From Methylobacter marinus A45 (GTDB lineage: Bacteria; Pseudomonadota; Gammaproteobacteria; Methylococcales; Methylomonadaceae): a DNA stretch of 64,000 bases. The notes beneath the pieces were generated by a model. The model searched no databases. It saw only the letters and a list, made by a program, of their open reading frames with translations, and had not been told where the DNA came from. The translations under genes and the position numbers were made by a program. The stretch spans positions 4,880,475 to 4,944,474 of the forward strand of contig NZ_KB912877.1 in the NCBI RefSeq assembly GCF_000383855.1. The letters are read 5' to 3'. Positions 35,263 through 44,188 of this stretch are shown in pieces; position 1 is the first letter of the stretch; the number at the start of each line of letters is the position of its first letter.

Positions 35263-36003
35263 CTATTTCATAATAGGCTTGCATGGTTTTTTCCTGGTTA
35301 CGATGGTTAATTCGCGGGTTCACTGCGAAGGATTTTAAAGACGATGATTAGTTTTTTTCAACCACAGAGTGCACAGAGGATTCATTTTTCTCCAAACCTC
35401 TGTGTCCTCTGTGCTCTCTGTGGTTTTAGTGGTTTTATTCCTTATTCAGATACTCGACTACAACCCGTAACGCGTAGGGCGGTTTCGCGCAGCAAACCGC
35501 CATTTCAAGCAGGCCGGTAACATTGCGGAACATGACGGTTTCAAGGCTCCGTTTGTTGGTGGATTGCCAAGGCAAATCCACCCTACGATTCATCCGCCAT
35601 ACGGCCATGCGAAGGATTTTAAAGACGATGATTAGTTTTTTTCAACCACAGAGTGCACAGAGGATTCATTTTTCTCCAAACCTCTGTGTCCTCTGTGCTC
35701 TCTGTGGTTTTAGTGGTTTTATTCCTTATTCAGATACTCGACTACAACCCGTAACGCGTAGGGTGGTTTCGCGCAGCAAACCGCCATTTCCAGCAGGCCG
35801 GTAACATTGCGGAACATGACGGCTTCAAGGCGCCGTTTGTTGGTGGATTGCCAAGGCAAATCCACCCTACGATTTATCCGCCATACGGCCATACGATTCA
35901 CCCGCCATACGGCCATTAGTGGCCGCATTCAACCAGTGCCAAACATTTCGGACGGGGCAACATGCCCCGTCCGGCTCGGGGTTTTATTCCTTATTCAGCT
36001 CGA
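35234..36003. other. Repeat block between hsdS and the AlbA_2 gene
   Basis: A 770-base non-coding stretch containing a relic hsdS end (35233-35262), a perfect or near-perfect 284-base tandem duplication (35325-35608 and 35609-35892), two copies of the 147-base dispersed repeat and a hairpin-rich segment (GGACGGGGCAACATGCCCCG) near 35951. Each tandem unit includes the arms CCACAGAGTGCACAGAGGA and CTCTGTGCTCTCTGTGG, which can fold together. No gene is seen. Confidence 0.75.
35325..35892. repeat. 284-base tandem duplication
   Basis: Two direct units, 35325-35608 and 35609-35892, begin GCGAAGGATTTTAAAGACG and end with the dispersed 147-base repeat (copies b and c). Only a handful of substitutions separate them (for example TCAAGGCTCC versus TCAAGGCGCC), so the duplication is recent. 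Confidence 0.9.
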
Positions 36004-37194
36004 CTAAAGTTCACCGGCGAAGGCTTTTTGGCTGAGTGATTCAAAAATATTAGATTTGTTATGAACAAGATATTTGCCAACTAACTTTTGAGTCTTATTG
36101 TTTATAAGCAGAAATTTATCAATCACTTCGGTATCAGGAATAAAACATTTCAATTGCCGAATATCTCCAAGGCTTAAAAATTTTTGAGTCCCCCCTCGTC
36201 CAAGAGAAGTAATTGCATGCTTCAGCAATGGACCATCCAAAAGCATCTTTACTATTTCGGGTGGTATTTTTGAATTGTTGGTTTTGATTAAAGCTACATT
36301 TTTAATTGCGAAGTTCGGTTCAAAATTGACTATAACTGGATTTCCAATTGTTCCAATCATTGGCATTAAAACATCACCAACATCCACCTTTGATCGTTTA
36401 TTTATAGAATCATAGTCAGCTTGGGAAATATAATTGACATCTCTTAAATCCAACATACCATTTTTTATATTTTTTGATGTAATTAATGGATATCCTGTAT
36501 GTAAATACTTTGGCGAATCATGTGTTCCATCTCTTACATCAAATATTTCTCCAAAGGTACTTATTTGCCACCCCTTCGGATTCGTCACCGGATCGCCGAA
36601 CATATCCAGAAACACGGCGCGGAGGAATTGGTCGGCGAGCTGGATGGCTTGCTGGCGTTTGCGGCGCAGGCTGTCGGCTTTGTCGAGGATGGCGGCGATG
36701 CGTTTTTGTTCGGCTAGGGGTGGGAGGGGGATTTGTAAATCTCTAATATTACTCAAAGATACAAATTTTTGAGTTCCACCACGTGAATTGCTATTAAATT
36801 GCCGTTCAGCCAAGGGACTGTTTAAAAAATGATAAATATATCTATTAAATACTTTCTCATTGTTAAACTTAAACAACGCCACGTTTTTTATAGAAAAATC
36901 ACAAGATTTTTCAACAATTACGGGATTACCTATAGTCCCAATCATTGCATATAAAATATCTCCATCATCAACTGCAGAACGTTTTGAAATAGCATCATGA
37001 TCTTCTTTAGAAATTAAGTTACAAGTAGAAAAATCGATTTGCCCACTAACTAAGTTCTTGGAAGTAACTAATGGATAACCTTCAATAACATACTTTGGAG
37101 AATCATGTGTACCATCTCTGACATCCATGCAATCCTGAGCTTTATACCATTTCCAGCTATTTGGTATGGAATCGTTACATCCAAGCTTAATCAA
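36004..37194 (-). CDS. hsdS: Type I restriction-modification specificity subunit
   Basis: This 396-aa DNA-recognition subunit of the HsdRMS complex has two target-recognition domains (about 8-160 and 210-370) separated by a conserved helical spacer containing [19 protein letters not shown] and [20 protein letters not shown]. Unusually the two recognition domains are close relatives: both contain [36 protein letters not shown] and RGGTQKF. The C-terminus QKAFAGEL is the standard end of the second half-repeat. The gene is AT-rich in the recognition domains, as usual for exchangeable HsdS parts. Its ATG overlaps the hsdM stop by four bases. Transcription and assembly depend on hsdM upstream. Confidence 0.93.
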   Translation of the reverse strand: MIKLGCNDSIPNSWKWYKAQDCMDVRDGTHDSPKYVIEGYPLVTSKNLVSGQIDFSTCNLISKEDHDAISKRSAVDDGDILYAMIGTIGNPVIVEKSCDFSIKNVALFKFNNEKVFNRYIYHFLNSPLAERQFNSNSRGGTQKFVSLSNIRDLQIPLPPLAEQKRIAAILDKADSLRRKRQQAIQLADQFLRAVFLDMFGDPVTNPKGWQISTFGEIFDVRDGTHDSPKYLHTGYPLITSKNIKNGMLDLRDVNYISQADYDSINKRSKVDVGDVLMPMIGTIGNPVIVNFEPNFAIKNVALIKTNNSKIPPEIVKMLLDGPLLKHAITSLGRGGTQKFLSLGDIRQLKCFIPDTEVIDKFLLINNKTQKLVGKYLVHNKSNIFESLSQKAFAGEL

Positions 37195-38702
37195 AGCATC
37201 CCCTCCAACTCCTTCAACTCCCGCTGAATCTCATCCTCCAACGCCATCAACCGCTTCAGAATCTCCTTCGGCGGCTCATACTGCGCTTCCTCATGCACCA
37301 CTTCCTTGTAGCGGTTGATCGACAGATCGTATTTGTTGGCGCGGATTTCGTCCGCCGGCACGGCGAAGCAGGCGGCCGTGCGGTCGCTTGAGCCGGCGCT
37401 TTCCCGCTGCCGCCATTGCTGCAATACGTCCGGCAGGTCGTTGGCGGCAACCGGGTTGCGCTTGTCGTCCAGCGAGTAGCCGTCGGCCTTGACGTCGTAA
37501 AACCAGACCTGCTCGGTCCGGCCGCCCTTGGTGAAGATCAGGATGCCCGTGGACACGCCCGCATAGGGCTTGAACACGCCGCTGGGCAGGCTGACGATAC
37601 CTTCGAGCTGGTTGTCGTCGAGCAGGTGCCGGCGCAGCGTCTGGTGGGCCTTGGACGAGCCGAACAGCACGCCGTCCGGCACGATGGTGGCGCTGCGGCC
37701 GCCGAGTTTGAGCATCCGGAGAATATGGGCGATGAACAGCAGCTCGGTTTTCTTGGTTTTGACGATGCGCAGGATTTCCGGGTGGGTGCTGGTCTCGTCC
37801 AGGCTGCCCTTGAACGGCGGATTGGCGAGCACGACATCGAAATAATTCTGTTCCTGCCGCGGCCAGTGTTCGTTGATGTTCTTGTTCAGGCTGTCCTGAT
37901 AATGGATGTTGGCGTGGCTGACGCCGTGCAGCAGCATGTTCATGCTGGACAGCCTGAGCATGGTGGTGTCGAAATCAAAGCCCCAGAACATGTTGCGCCG
38001 GATATGGTCGCGGTACGGCTCCAGCAGGTCGCCGACATAGACGTCATGGCCTTCTTCGTCCTGATACAGCGCCTCGGCCGAGGTATGGGTGCGATTCAGG
38101 TATTCCATGCCGCGCGCCAGGAAGCCGGCGGTGCCGCAGGCCGGATCGCAGAGGGTTTCGTCGGGCCTGAGGTCGATCATGGCGACCATCAGGTCGATGA
38201 TGTGGCGCGGCGTGCGGAACTGGCCGTTGATGCCGGCGGTGGTCAGCTTGGACAGCAGGTATTCGTACAGGTCGCCCTTGGTGTCTCCGGCCGTCAGCGG
38301 CAGTTTTTCGATCATTTCCACGGCCGCGACCAGCAGGGATTCGCTTTTGATTTCCATGTCGGCGTCGCGCATGTATTCGCCGAAATCGGTATCGGCCAGC
38401 GTGACCTTGGCAAAATGCGGAAAGACGTTGGTTTTGACATGCTTGAGCATGTCTTTGCCGGCCAGATGGCGGAAGTTCTGCCAGCGCAGCAACTGCCCGT
38501 CCGGGTCTTCCGGAAACAGGCGTTTGAACGGCCTGTTGCTGCGCGCGGCCACGCGTTCGTTGTTGGTTTCCTGGATGTCGAGCAGGCGCGCGAACATCAG
38601 GAAGGAGATTTGTTCGATGACGGTCAAGGGGTTGGTAATGCCGCCGGTCCAGAATTTTTCCCAGAGTTGGTCGATTTGGTTGCGTAGTTGTCCGGTTATC
38701 AT
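37191..38702 (-). CDS. hsdM: Type I restriction-modification DNA methyltransferase subunit
   Basis: A 503-aa N6-adenine methyltransferase. The N-terminal HsdM helical domain (about 5-130) is followed by the catalytic domain with the SAM motif [10 protein letters not shown] near residue 188 and the catalytic NPPF motif near 300 ([12 protein letters not shown]). The region [13 protein letters not shown] just before motif I is typical. The C-terminal helices contact HsdS. It overlaps hsdS by four bases. It is separated from hsdR by about 255 bases that include a palindromic repeat, so hsdMS may have its own promoter. Confidence 0.95.
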   Translation of the reverse strand: MITGQLRNQIDQLWEKFWTGGITNPLTVIEQISFLMFARLLDIQETNNERVAARSNRPFKRLFPEDPDGQLLRWQNFRHLAGKDMLKHVKTNVFPHFAKVTLADTDFGEYMRDADMEIKSESLLVAAVEMIEKLPLTAGDTKGDLYEYLLSKLTTAGINGQFRTPRHIIDLMVAMIDLRPDETLCDPACGTAGFLARGMEYLNRTHTSAEALYQDEEGHDVYVGDLLEPYRDHIRRNMFWGFDFDTTMLRLSSMNMLLHGVSHANIHYQDSLNKNINEHWPRQEQNYFDVVLANPPFKGSLDETSTHPEILRIVKTKKTELLFIAHILRMLKLGGRSATIVPDGVLFGSSKAHQTLRRHLLDDNQLEGIVSLPSGVFKPYAGVSTGILIFTKGGRTEQVWFYDVKADGYSLDDKRNPVAANDLPDVLQQWRQRESAGSSDRTAACFAVPADEIRANKYDLSINRYKEVVHEEAQYEPPKEILKRLMALEDEIQRELKELEGML

Positions 38703-38820
38703 GAGTTCCTGATTTTTTATATGGTTGACACAGAGCGGGCAGAGATAAAAATATCTAATTTATGTCTCTGTGCAGCCTGTGGTTTTGTAATCTGAGTCGT
38801 GTTGATGGCGCTTTTTTTAT

Positions 38821-38919
38821 GGTTCCCACGCTCCGGCGTGGGAACCCAGCCGTTGACGCTACGGCGTCACGCACCGCTGGAGCGGTGCCAGCGGCATTCC
38901 CACGCCGGAGCGTGGGAAC
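38821..38919. repeat. Multi-hairpin palindromic repeat
   Basis: The outer arms, TTCCCACGCTCCGGCGTGGG at the left and CCCACGCCGGAGCGTGGG at the right, are each palindromic. Between them are two more hairpins, GACGCTACGGCGTC and CACCGCTGGAGCGGTG. It lies between hsdR and hsdM and could stop or attenuate transcription. Sequences of this REP kind are common intergenic repeats in some gammaproteobacteria. Confidence 0.75.
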
Positions 38920-38957
38920 GATGAAATGCGTGTCTGCGGCTGCGTAAATTCTGTCCA

Positions 38958-41900
38958 TTATACATTCCGCTCCGTTTGCTGCTGCAGCATAAACGGCTTC
39001 AACAAGGCGAACAGTTCATCGGCCTGTTCGATTTTGAAGATGCCGTCGATGCCTTCCGAATGCAGGTTGGAAAACGGGGCGTCGTAAAGTTTCTCGACGG
39101 TGATGAAGCCGTTCTGCGCGATGTAGCTTTTCAGCAGGTTCAGGAACCGGACCTGCAAGGCGGTCAATTGCGCGTGCTGGTGCAGAAATGCGGTGAAGTT
39201 CTGCTCGACTTTTTCCGGGTCCAGGCCGATCAGCGCGCGGATGGCCAGATGCAGGTTGCCGGCCGTGTCCGGGAAGAATGCCTGCAAGGTCGCCAGATCG
39301 ACGCCGGGGTTCTGGGTCAGCACCAGGGATGTCAGCTGCTGCAGTTCGGCATCGGTGACCGGCTGGCCTTTGTGGATTTGCTGCAGGGTGGTGCTGCTTT
39401 CCAGCAGGTCTTGCAGGATGACCTTGAGTTTGAATTTATAGGCGATAGCTTCGGTGCCGGTCAGATTGGGCTTGATGTCGACGCTGTAGATGCCGTCCCG
39501 CTGTTCGATCACGTCGATTTGCTTGACGCCCCCGCCCGGCTCGTTGATGCCCTGCTGGTATTTCATGAGTCCGCGCAGTTCCAGGCGCAGGTTTTCCAGG
39601 GCGTTGAAGTCGGCGCTGTCCCACCAGCCTTGCTTTTTTATGGCCTTGATGAGGTCGTCCTTGTCGCGCACGGCTTTGATGGTGATGGCGAGCCGGTCCA
39701 CGCGGGCCAGCAGTTCCAGCTGCCGGTCCTGAAAACAGCTGGCTTTTTTGACGAAGCAGTCCTGCAGCTCGGCGGCCAGGCGGTCGAACTTGACGGCGTC
39801 GCTGTCGCTGAGCCGGCGGTTGCCCATCAGCGGCGCGATGGTTTTGCGCAGCAGCTGCCGGGTCGCCGGCGTGAACGCTTCCAGCACGCCGGGCTGCAGC
39901 AGCTGGTGGATGGTTTTGAGTTCGCTGCGGACCTGAACGCTGTTTTGCGGCAGATCGTTGATGTCCTGCCTGAGCAAGGCTATGGCGGTATCGAAGCCGT
40001 CCCGGTGGTTGTTGGCGACGGCGGTGTCGCACAGTTGCAGCCGGGCTTCGAACAGGTGCTGCAGCACCGATTTGCTCTCGCTGATTTCGGCTTCTTCGTA
40101 TTCTTCTTCAAAATACTTGAAGTTGCTGTAGTGGTCGAAAATCAGGAATGCCTGCTTGTCCTTGCCGGGACCGAACAGGTTTTCGCACAGCCGGGTGCCG
40201 CGGCCGATCATCTGCCAGAATTTGACCCAGGATTTCACCGGCTTGGCGAACACCAGATTCACGACTTCCGGCACGTCGACGCCGGTGTCGAGCATGTCGA
40301 CGGAGATGGCGATGCGGAAGTTGCTCTTGCCCTGCTTGAATTCGTCGATCAGCGCTTCCGCGAGCGGTATTTTGTTGTGGATGACCTTACAGACCGCATC
40401 GCCGTATTGCGGGTACAGTTCGGCGAAGGTTTCCTGCAGGGCCTCGGCATGCTTCTGGCTGCGGGCGAACAGGATGGTCTTGCCGACCAGCGAGCCGGTA
40501 TCGTCCTTGATGCCGTTGGTCATCAGGTTTTGCAGGATCACGCGGTCGGTGTCCTTATTGAACACGGCCTTGCCGATGTCCTTGCCCTGGTAGTCGAAGG
40601 CTTCGGCCTCATCGTCCTGCTCCTGGAGCTGTTCGCGCTGGTCTTCGCTCAGGCTGGCCCATTTGATGCCTTCGCGCAGGAAGTGGGTGGTCAGGTCCTT
40701 GACCTTGAACGGCACCAGATAGGGCGGCACGTTGTTGATCGCCTGCTCCAGGCTGAACTGGAAGGTCGGGTCCTGGTTCTCGCATTCGAACAGCGCGTAG
40801 GTGTTGCGGCTGATGAATTTGACCGGCGTGGCGGTCAGGCCGATCTGCAGGGCGTCGAAGTAGATGAACAGGTCGCGGTATTTGTTGTAGATGGAGCGGT
40901 GCGATTCGTCGGCGATGATCAGGTCGAAAAAGCCGATGTCGAACTGCTCGAACCGGTTCATCATGGCCGGATAGGTGGACACGTAAACGCGGGCGTTGGC
41001 ATCGACGGCTTTGGTTTCGCCGATGATGCAGCGCGGCTCGGAAGGCAGGTAGGTTTTGAAGGCGTCGGCGGCCTGCTTGCGCAGTTCGTTGCGGTCGCAC
41101 AGGAACAGGATGCGCTTGGCCCAGCCGGTCCTGAGCAGCAGTTCCGCGAGCGCTATCGCCACGCGCGTCTTGCCGGTGCCGGTGGCCTGCACGAGCAGGG
41201 CTTTGCGGCGCTGGTTCTGAAAGCGTTCGGCGACGGCCTTGATGGCTTCTATCTGATACGGGCGGCCGGCGATGGCGGCGTCGGGGTTGAATTTTTCCGG
41301 TTCCGGCTGCCGGTGAAAGCGCTGGTACAGCAGGTATTGCAGGCTTTCCTTGCTGTAGAAGCCGTAAACGGTGCGCGCGCTGTTGTATTGCCTGTCGTCC
41401 CACAGGCCGATTTCGTAGCCGTTGGTGTAGAAAATGACCGGGCGCTGGCCATGGGTTTTTTCCAGTCCGTCGGCATAGATGCGGGCCTGCTCGCGGCCCA
41501 GGCTCAACTTCTCGGAGGCTTTCTTGGCCTCGATCACGGCCAGCGGCTTGCCGTCGTCGCCCCAGAGCACATAGTCGGCCTTGCCCAAGCCGCTGGCGGT
41601 CGGTTGATGTTGAACCTCCCATTCCAGGGTCACCTGGTTCCTGTTGCCGATGTCCCAGCCGGCTTTGGCCAGCAGCGCATCGATCATCAGTGCGCGGGTC
41701 TTGGCTTCGCTCCAGGCCAGCGCATCGCTGACCTGCCGGCTGCTGGCGGCCGAAGCCTGGCGCTCTTCGGCCGTGGCCTCCTGTAGTTTGGCGCCGGCCC
41801 GAAGCTGTTCGATTTCCTCCAACAAGCGTTCCAGTTCTTCGGTTTTTTGCTGGGCGATCTTTTTGTAATGCTGGCTGTCGCGTTGCAGCGCCGCCGTTTG

Positions 41901-42350
41901 TTTGTTGATATCGGGCGGCTCCTGAAAGGTCGGGATCTCGTCCCTGTCGACGGCGTAATAGCGCAAGGCCAGATAGGCCGTCACCTGTTGCGCGACGCCC
42001 AGGGCGATCATCGCCGTGCGCAAATCGCCGGATTCGCCGTGGGCCGGGCCATTGCCCTGGATGCGCAGGTAGTTGAGATTGGTTATCAGCGGTTTGCTGG
42101 CGACTTCCTGAAAGGCCGCATCGTTGATCAGGTCGATCAACTGCGGACGGTGCAGTTTCGGCAGGTGCTCCAGTTGATGAATGGTTTTGACGACCTGCTC
42201 GGCCAGCGTGCGCAGTTTCACCAGGCTGCTGCCGGGATCGACATACAGATGGTATTCGGCCAGGCCGCCCAGATCGGCCAGTTCGGGCCGGTGCGGCCTG
42301 ATAAATTCGAAGTTCAGTGATTGCATGATGATTTTGTCCATGAGCTGCAT
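38958..42350 (-). CDS. hsdR: Type I restriction enzyme, endonuclease/translocase subunit
   Basis: An 1130-aa ATP-dependent translocase and nuclease. The N-terminal 150 residues form a DUF4145-like helical domain. A nuclease domain follows with ADYVLWGDDGKPLAVIEAKK, where the Asp, Glu and Lys of the PD-(D/E)XK site are visible. The helicase core has Walker A ATGTGKTRVAIALAELL, a DESHRSIYNKY box as motif II, and SVDMLDTGVDVPEVV with QMIGRGTRL as motifs V-VI. The C-terminal domain is of the EcoEI type. The first ATG (42350) has no good ribosome site; ATGs three and eight codons later are alternatives. It begins 20 bases after the stop of the CARF/sigma-54 activator, so the two are probably co-transcribed. 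Confidence 0.94.
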   Translation of the reverse strand: MQLMDKIIMQSLNFEFIRPHRPELADLGGLAEYHLYVDPGSSLVKLRTLAEQVVKTIHQLEHLPKLHRPQLIDLINDAAFQEVASKPLITNLNYLRIQGNGPAHGESGDLRTAMIALGVAQQVTAYLALRYYAVDRDEIPTFQEPPDINKQTAALQRDSQHYKKIAQQKTEELERLLEEIEQLRAGAKLQEATAEERQASAASSRQVSDALAWSEAKTRALMIDALLAKAGWDIGNRNQVTLEWEVQHQPTASGLGKADYVLWGDDGKPLAVIEAKKASEKLSLGREQARIYADGLEKTHGQRPVIFYTNGYEIGLWDDRQYNSARTVYGFYSKESLQYLLYQRFHRQPEPEKFNPDAAIAGRPYQIEAIKAVAERFQNQRRKALLVQATGTGKTRVAIALAELLLRTGWAKRILFLCDRNELRKQAADAFKTYLPSEPRCIIGETKAVDANARVYVSTYPAMMNRFEQFDIGFFDLIIADESHRSIYNKYRDLFIYFDALQIGLTATPVKFISRNTYALFECENQDPTFQFSLEQAINNVPPYLVPFKVKDLTTHFLREGIKWASLSEDQREQLQEQDDEAEAFDYQGKDIGKAVFNKDTDRVILQNLMTNGIKDDTGSLVGKTILFARSQKHAEALQETFAELYPQYGDAVCKVIHNKIPLAEALIDEFKQGKSNFRIAISVDMLDTGVDVPEVVNLVFAKPVKSWVKFWQMIGRGTRLCENLFGPGKDKQAFLIFDHYSNFKYFEEEYEEAEISESKSVLQHLFEARLQLCDTAVANNHRDGFDTAIALLRQDINDLPQNSVQVRSELKTIHQLLQPGVLEAFTPATRQLLRKTIAPLMGNRRLSDSDAVKFDRLAAELQDCFVKKASCFQDRQLELLARVDRLAITIKAVRDKDDLIKAIKKQGWWDSADFNALENLRLELRGLMKYQQGINEPGGGVKQIDVIEQRDGIYSVDIKPNLTGTEAIAYKFKLKVILQDLLESSTTLQQIHKGQPVTDAELQQLTSLVLTQNPGVDLATLQAFFPDTAGNLHLAIRALIGLDPEKVEQNFTAFLHQHAQLTALQVRFLNLLKSYIAQNGFITVEKLYDAPFSNLHSEGIDGIFKIEQADELFALLKPFMLQQQTERNV

Positions 42351-42369
42351 TTAGCGAAAAGCGTGCCAA

Positions 42370-43884
42370 TTACAGTTTTATATCGTATTTTTTTATCCAG
42401 TTGTTGAGCGTCTGGTAGTTGCTGAACTTGAGCAGTTCCGCAGCCCTGGTTTTGTTGTTGCCGGTCAGCTTGAGCGCACGGTGCAGATAGTGTTCGGCGA
42501 CTTGGGAGATAACCGCCTGTAAATCAAAGCCTTCTTCGATGGGCTGATGCAGGATGGTTTCCGCCGCTGCGTCGGTCTGCCGCCTTTTCAGCAGCGCGTC
42601 CTGGATGTCCTGCTGGCCGATGATCTCCGCCTCGGACCAGAGTACGGCCCGGGTCAGGGTGTTGGCCAGTTCGCGTATATTACCAGGCCAGTCGTGATTG
42701 AGCAGAACGTTTCTTGCGGAAACAGAAAGTTTCTTATTGACCCAGGCCGGCTCCGCGACGCTCTCCTTGTTGATCCTGTCCAGCAAGGAATCGATCAGTA
42801 GATTCAGATCCCCGGCCCGGTCTTTCAGAGCGGGCAATTTGATGATGGCGACGGCCAGTCGGTAAAACAGGTCTTCCCGGAAGCGCCCCGCCGCCACGTC
42901 ATCGATCAGTACGCGGTGAGTTGCCGCGATGATGCGCACGTTGAGTTTTACCGGTCTGCTGGCGCCGACCCTGACCACCTCGCCTTCCTGCAATACCCGC
43001 AGCAGCTTGACCTGCATGGCCAGCGGCAATTCGCCGATTTCATCGAGAAACAGCGTGCCGTTGTCGGCGGTTTCAAAATGGCCGTGTCTGCTGCCGGCCG
43101 CGCCGGTGAAAGCGCCTTTCTCGTGGCCGAAAAATTCGGACTCGACCAGTTCCGGCGAGATGGCGCCGCAATTGACGGCGATGAAAGGCTTGTCCCGCCT
43201 GGGGCTGGTGTTGTGAATGGCGCGCGCCAGCAGTTCCTTGCCGGTGCCGCTGTCGCCTTCGATCAGGACCGGCACGGATCGGGGCGCTACACGGTGGGCT
43301 TTGGCGACGACCCGCTTCATCACGTCGCTTTGATGGACGATCGCCGAGAACGCCGGCGCCTCATCCGGCAAACCGGCGCTCAGCCGGGCGATATCGGCAT
43401 CGGCACGCTTGTAAAGATCGGGGATATACTCGGCCGAGAGCTCAAAGGGTACCGTGGCGGTTTTGACGCCGTTCTCTTTCGAGGATTCGATCAGTTCCGC
43501 GGCAAAGCGGGTTTTTGCCAGAATGATCCAGACGGCCGCCATTGCCGGCGTGCCGGGACTCAGATGAAATGTCAGTTTCGCATCCTGATACGCCGGAATG
43601 TTTTCAATGCAGTGCGATACCGCCTGGTAGATCTCGCCAAAATGCGTGGGGCTCGACAGTACAACGGGGTGGTACTGAATCGCGCTGCCGGTATGTTGCC
43701 CGAGCCAATCGATAAAGCCACGGGCTTCATTGTCGGGATAGCTGCTGAAAAGATAAATCTGATCGAAGGATCGCTGTAAGACAGCCTGCGCAATAGGCCC
43801 AATGCCCGCCGCCTCGATATTTTCGGCGGCATTGAGGTCGGTTTTCCCTATCCAGCTTAGCAATATGCGTTGAGATTCAGCCAC
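42370..43884 (-). CDS. CARF-like sigma-54-dependent activator (RtcR-related)
   Basis: A 504-aa enhancer-binding protein. The N-terminal 170 residues resemble the CARF-type sensor of RtcR (ILLSWIGKTD, IYLFSSYP, then LTFHLSPGTPAMAAVWIILA). The AAA+ domain follows with Walker A GDSGTGKELLARAIH, the GAFTGA sigma-54 contact loop (EKGAFTGAAG), Walker B GTLFLDEIGELP and the arginine-finger region FREDLFYRLAV. A Fis-type helix-turn-helix ends the protein (KTRAAELLKFSNYQTLNNWIKK). CARF domains are known to bind cyclic or linear nucleotide signals. Its gene leads straight into hsdR, so I infer that it controls this restriction operon or senses the same stress. It is not in an rtcAB context. Confidence 0.85.
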   Translation of the reverse strand: MAESQRILLSWIGKTDLNAAENIEAAGIGPIAQAVLQRSFDQIYLFSSYPDNEARGFIDWLGQHTGSAIQYHPVVLSSPTHFGEIYQAVSHCIENIPAYQDAKLTFHLSPGTPAMAAVWIILAKTRFAAELIESSKENGVKTATVPFELSAEYIPDLYKRADADIARLSAGLPDEAPAFSAIVHQSDVMKRVVAKAHRVAPRSVPVLIEGDSGTGKELLARAIHNTSPRRDKPFIAVNCGAISPELVESEFFGHEKGAFTGAAGSRHGHFETADNGTLFLDEIGELPLAMQVKLLRVLQEGEVVRVGASRPVKLNVRIIAATHRVLIDDVAAGRFREDLFYRLAVAIIKLPALKDRAGDLNLLIDSLLDRINKESVAEPAWVNKKLSVSARNVLLNHDWPGNIRELANTLTRAVLWSEAEIIGQQDIQDALLKRRQTDAAAETILHQPIEEGFDLQAVISQVAEHYLHRALKLTGNNKTRAAELLKFSNYQTLNNWIKKYDIKL

Positions 43885-44188
43885 CCCGTCCCTTGTATAA
43901 ATATTTTTATGTTTTTATAAAGAATAGACTGTTTTTCAGGAAAGCAGGAAAAAATCTTACTTATTATTTAAACTTATAATTTTTAATATTATTATCAACA
44001 AGCTCCATATACCATTTAAACCCCATTTCCTTAACCCCTATGCACGCGGAATTTTGCCAACTGGCACACAATTAGCTATATACGCTAATGAAAAGGCAAT
44101 ATTTGGAAGAGCCTGGTGACCTATCCAGCAAAATGCAAAGGTCATTTGCCAGGAAGAAACTTTTGGTAATTTTTACTCGGAATATCAA
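43885..44188. other. Divergent intergenic region
   Basis: About 300 AT-rich bases between the CARF activator gene and the response-regulator gene. The left half has long A/T runs and should hold the activator's promoter. The right half holds a sigma-54-like promoter read on the plus strand. Confidence 0.5.
44062..44077 (+). promoter_or_regulatory. Candidate sigma-54 promoter
   Basis: TGGCACACAATTAGCT has the invariant GG at 44063-44064 and GC at 44075-44076, exactly ten bases apart, and differs from the consensus mainly at one position of the -12 box (TAGC for TTGC). It faces the REC-GGDEF gene starting at 44189 and lies beside the divergent sigma-54 activator gene. Confidence 0.5.

Noticed and set aside
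33066-36003. Possible CRISPR array
   Set aside because: The repeats are 147 and 284 bases long, in two or three copies, without regular short spacers or cas genes.
38976-41786. 936-codon plus-strand frame opposite hsdR
   Set aside because: Shadow of hsdR; low-complexity sequence without conserved motifs.
42434-42450. GG-N10-GC pattern on the minus strand inside the activator gene, as a promoter for hsdR
   Set aside because: The two boxes match the sigma-54 consensus poorly and such a spacing is frequent by chance.
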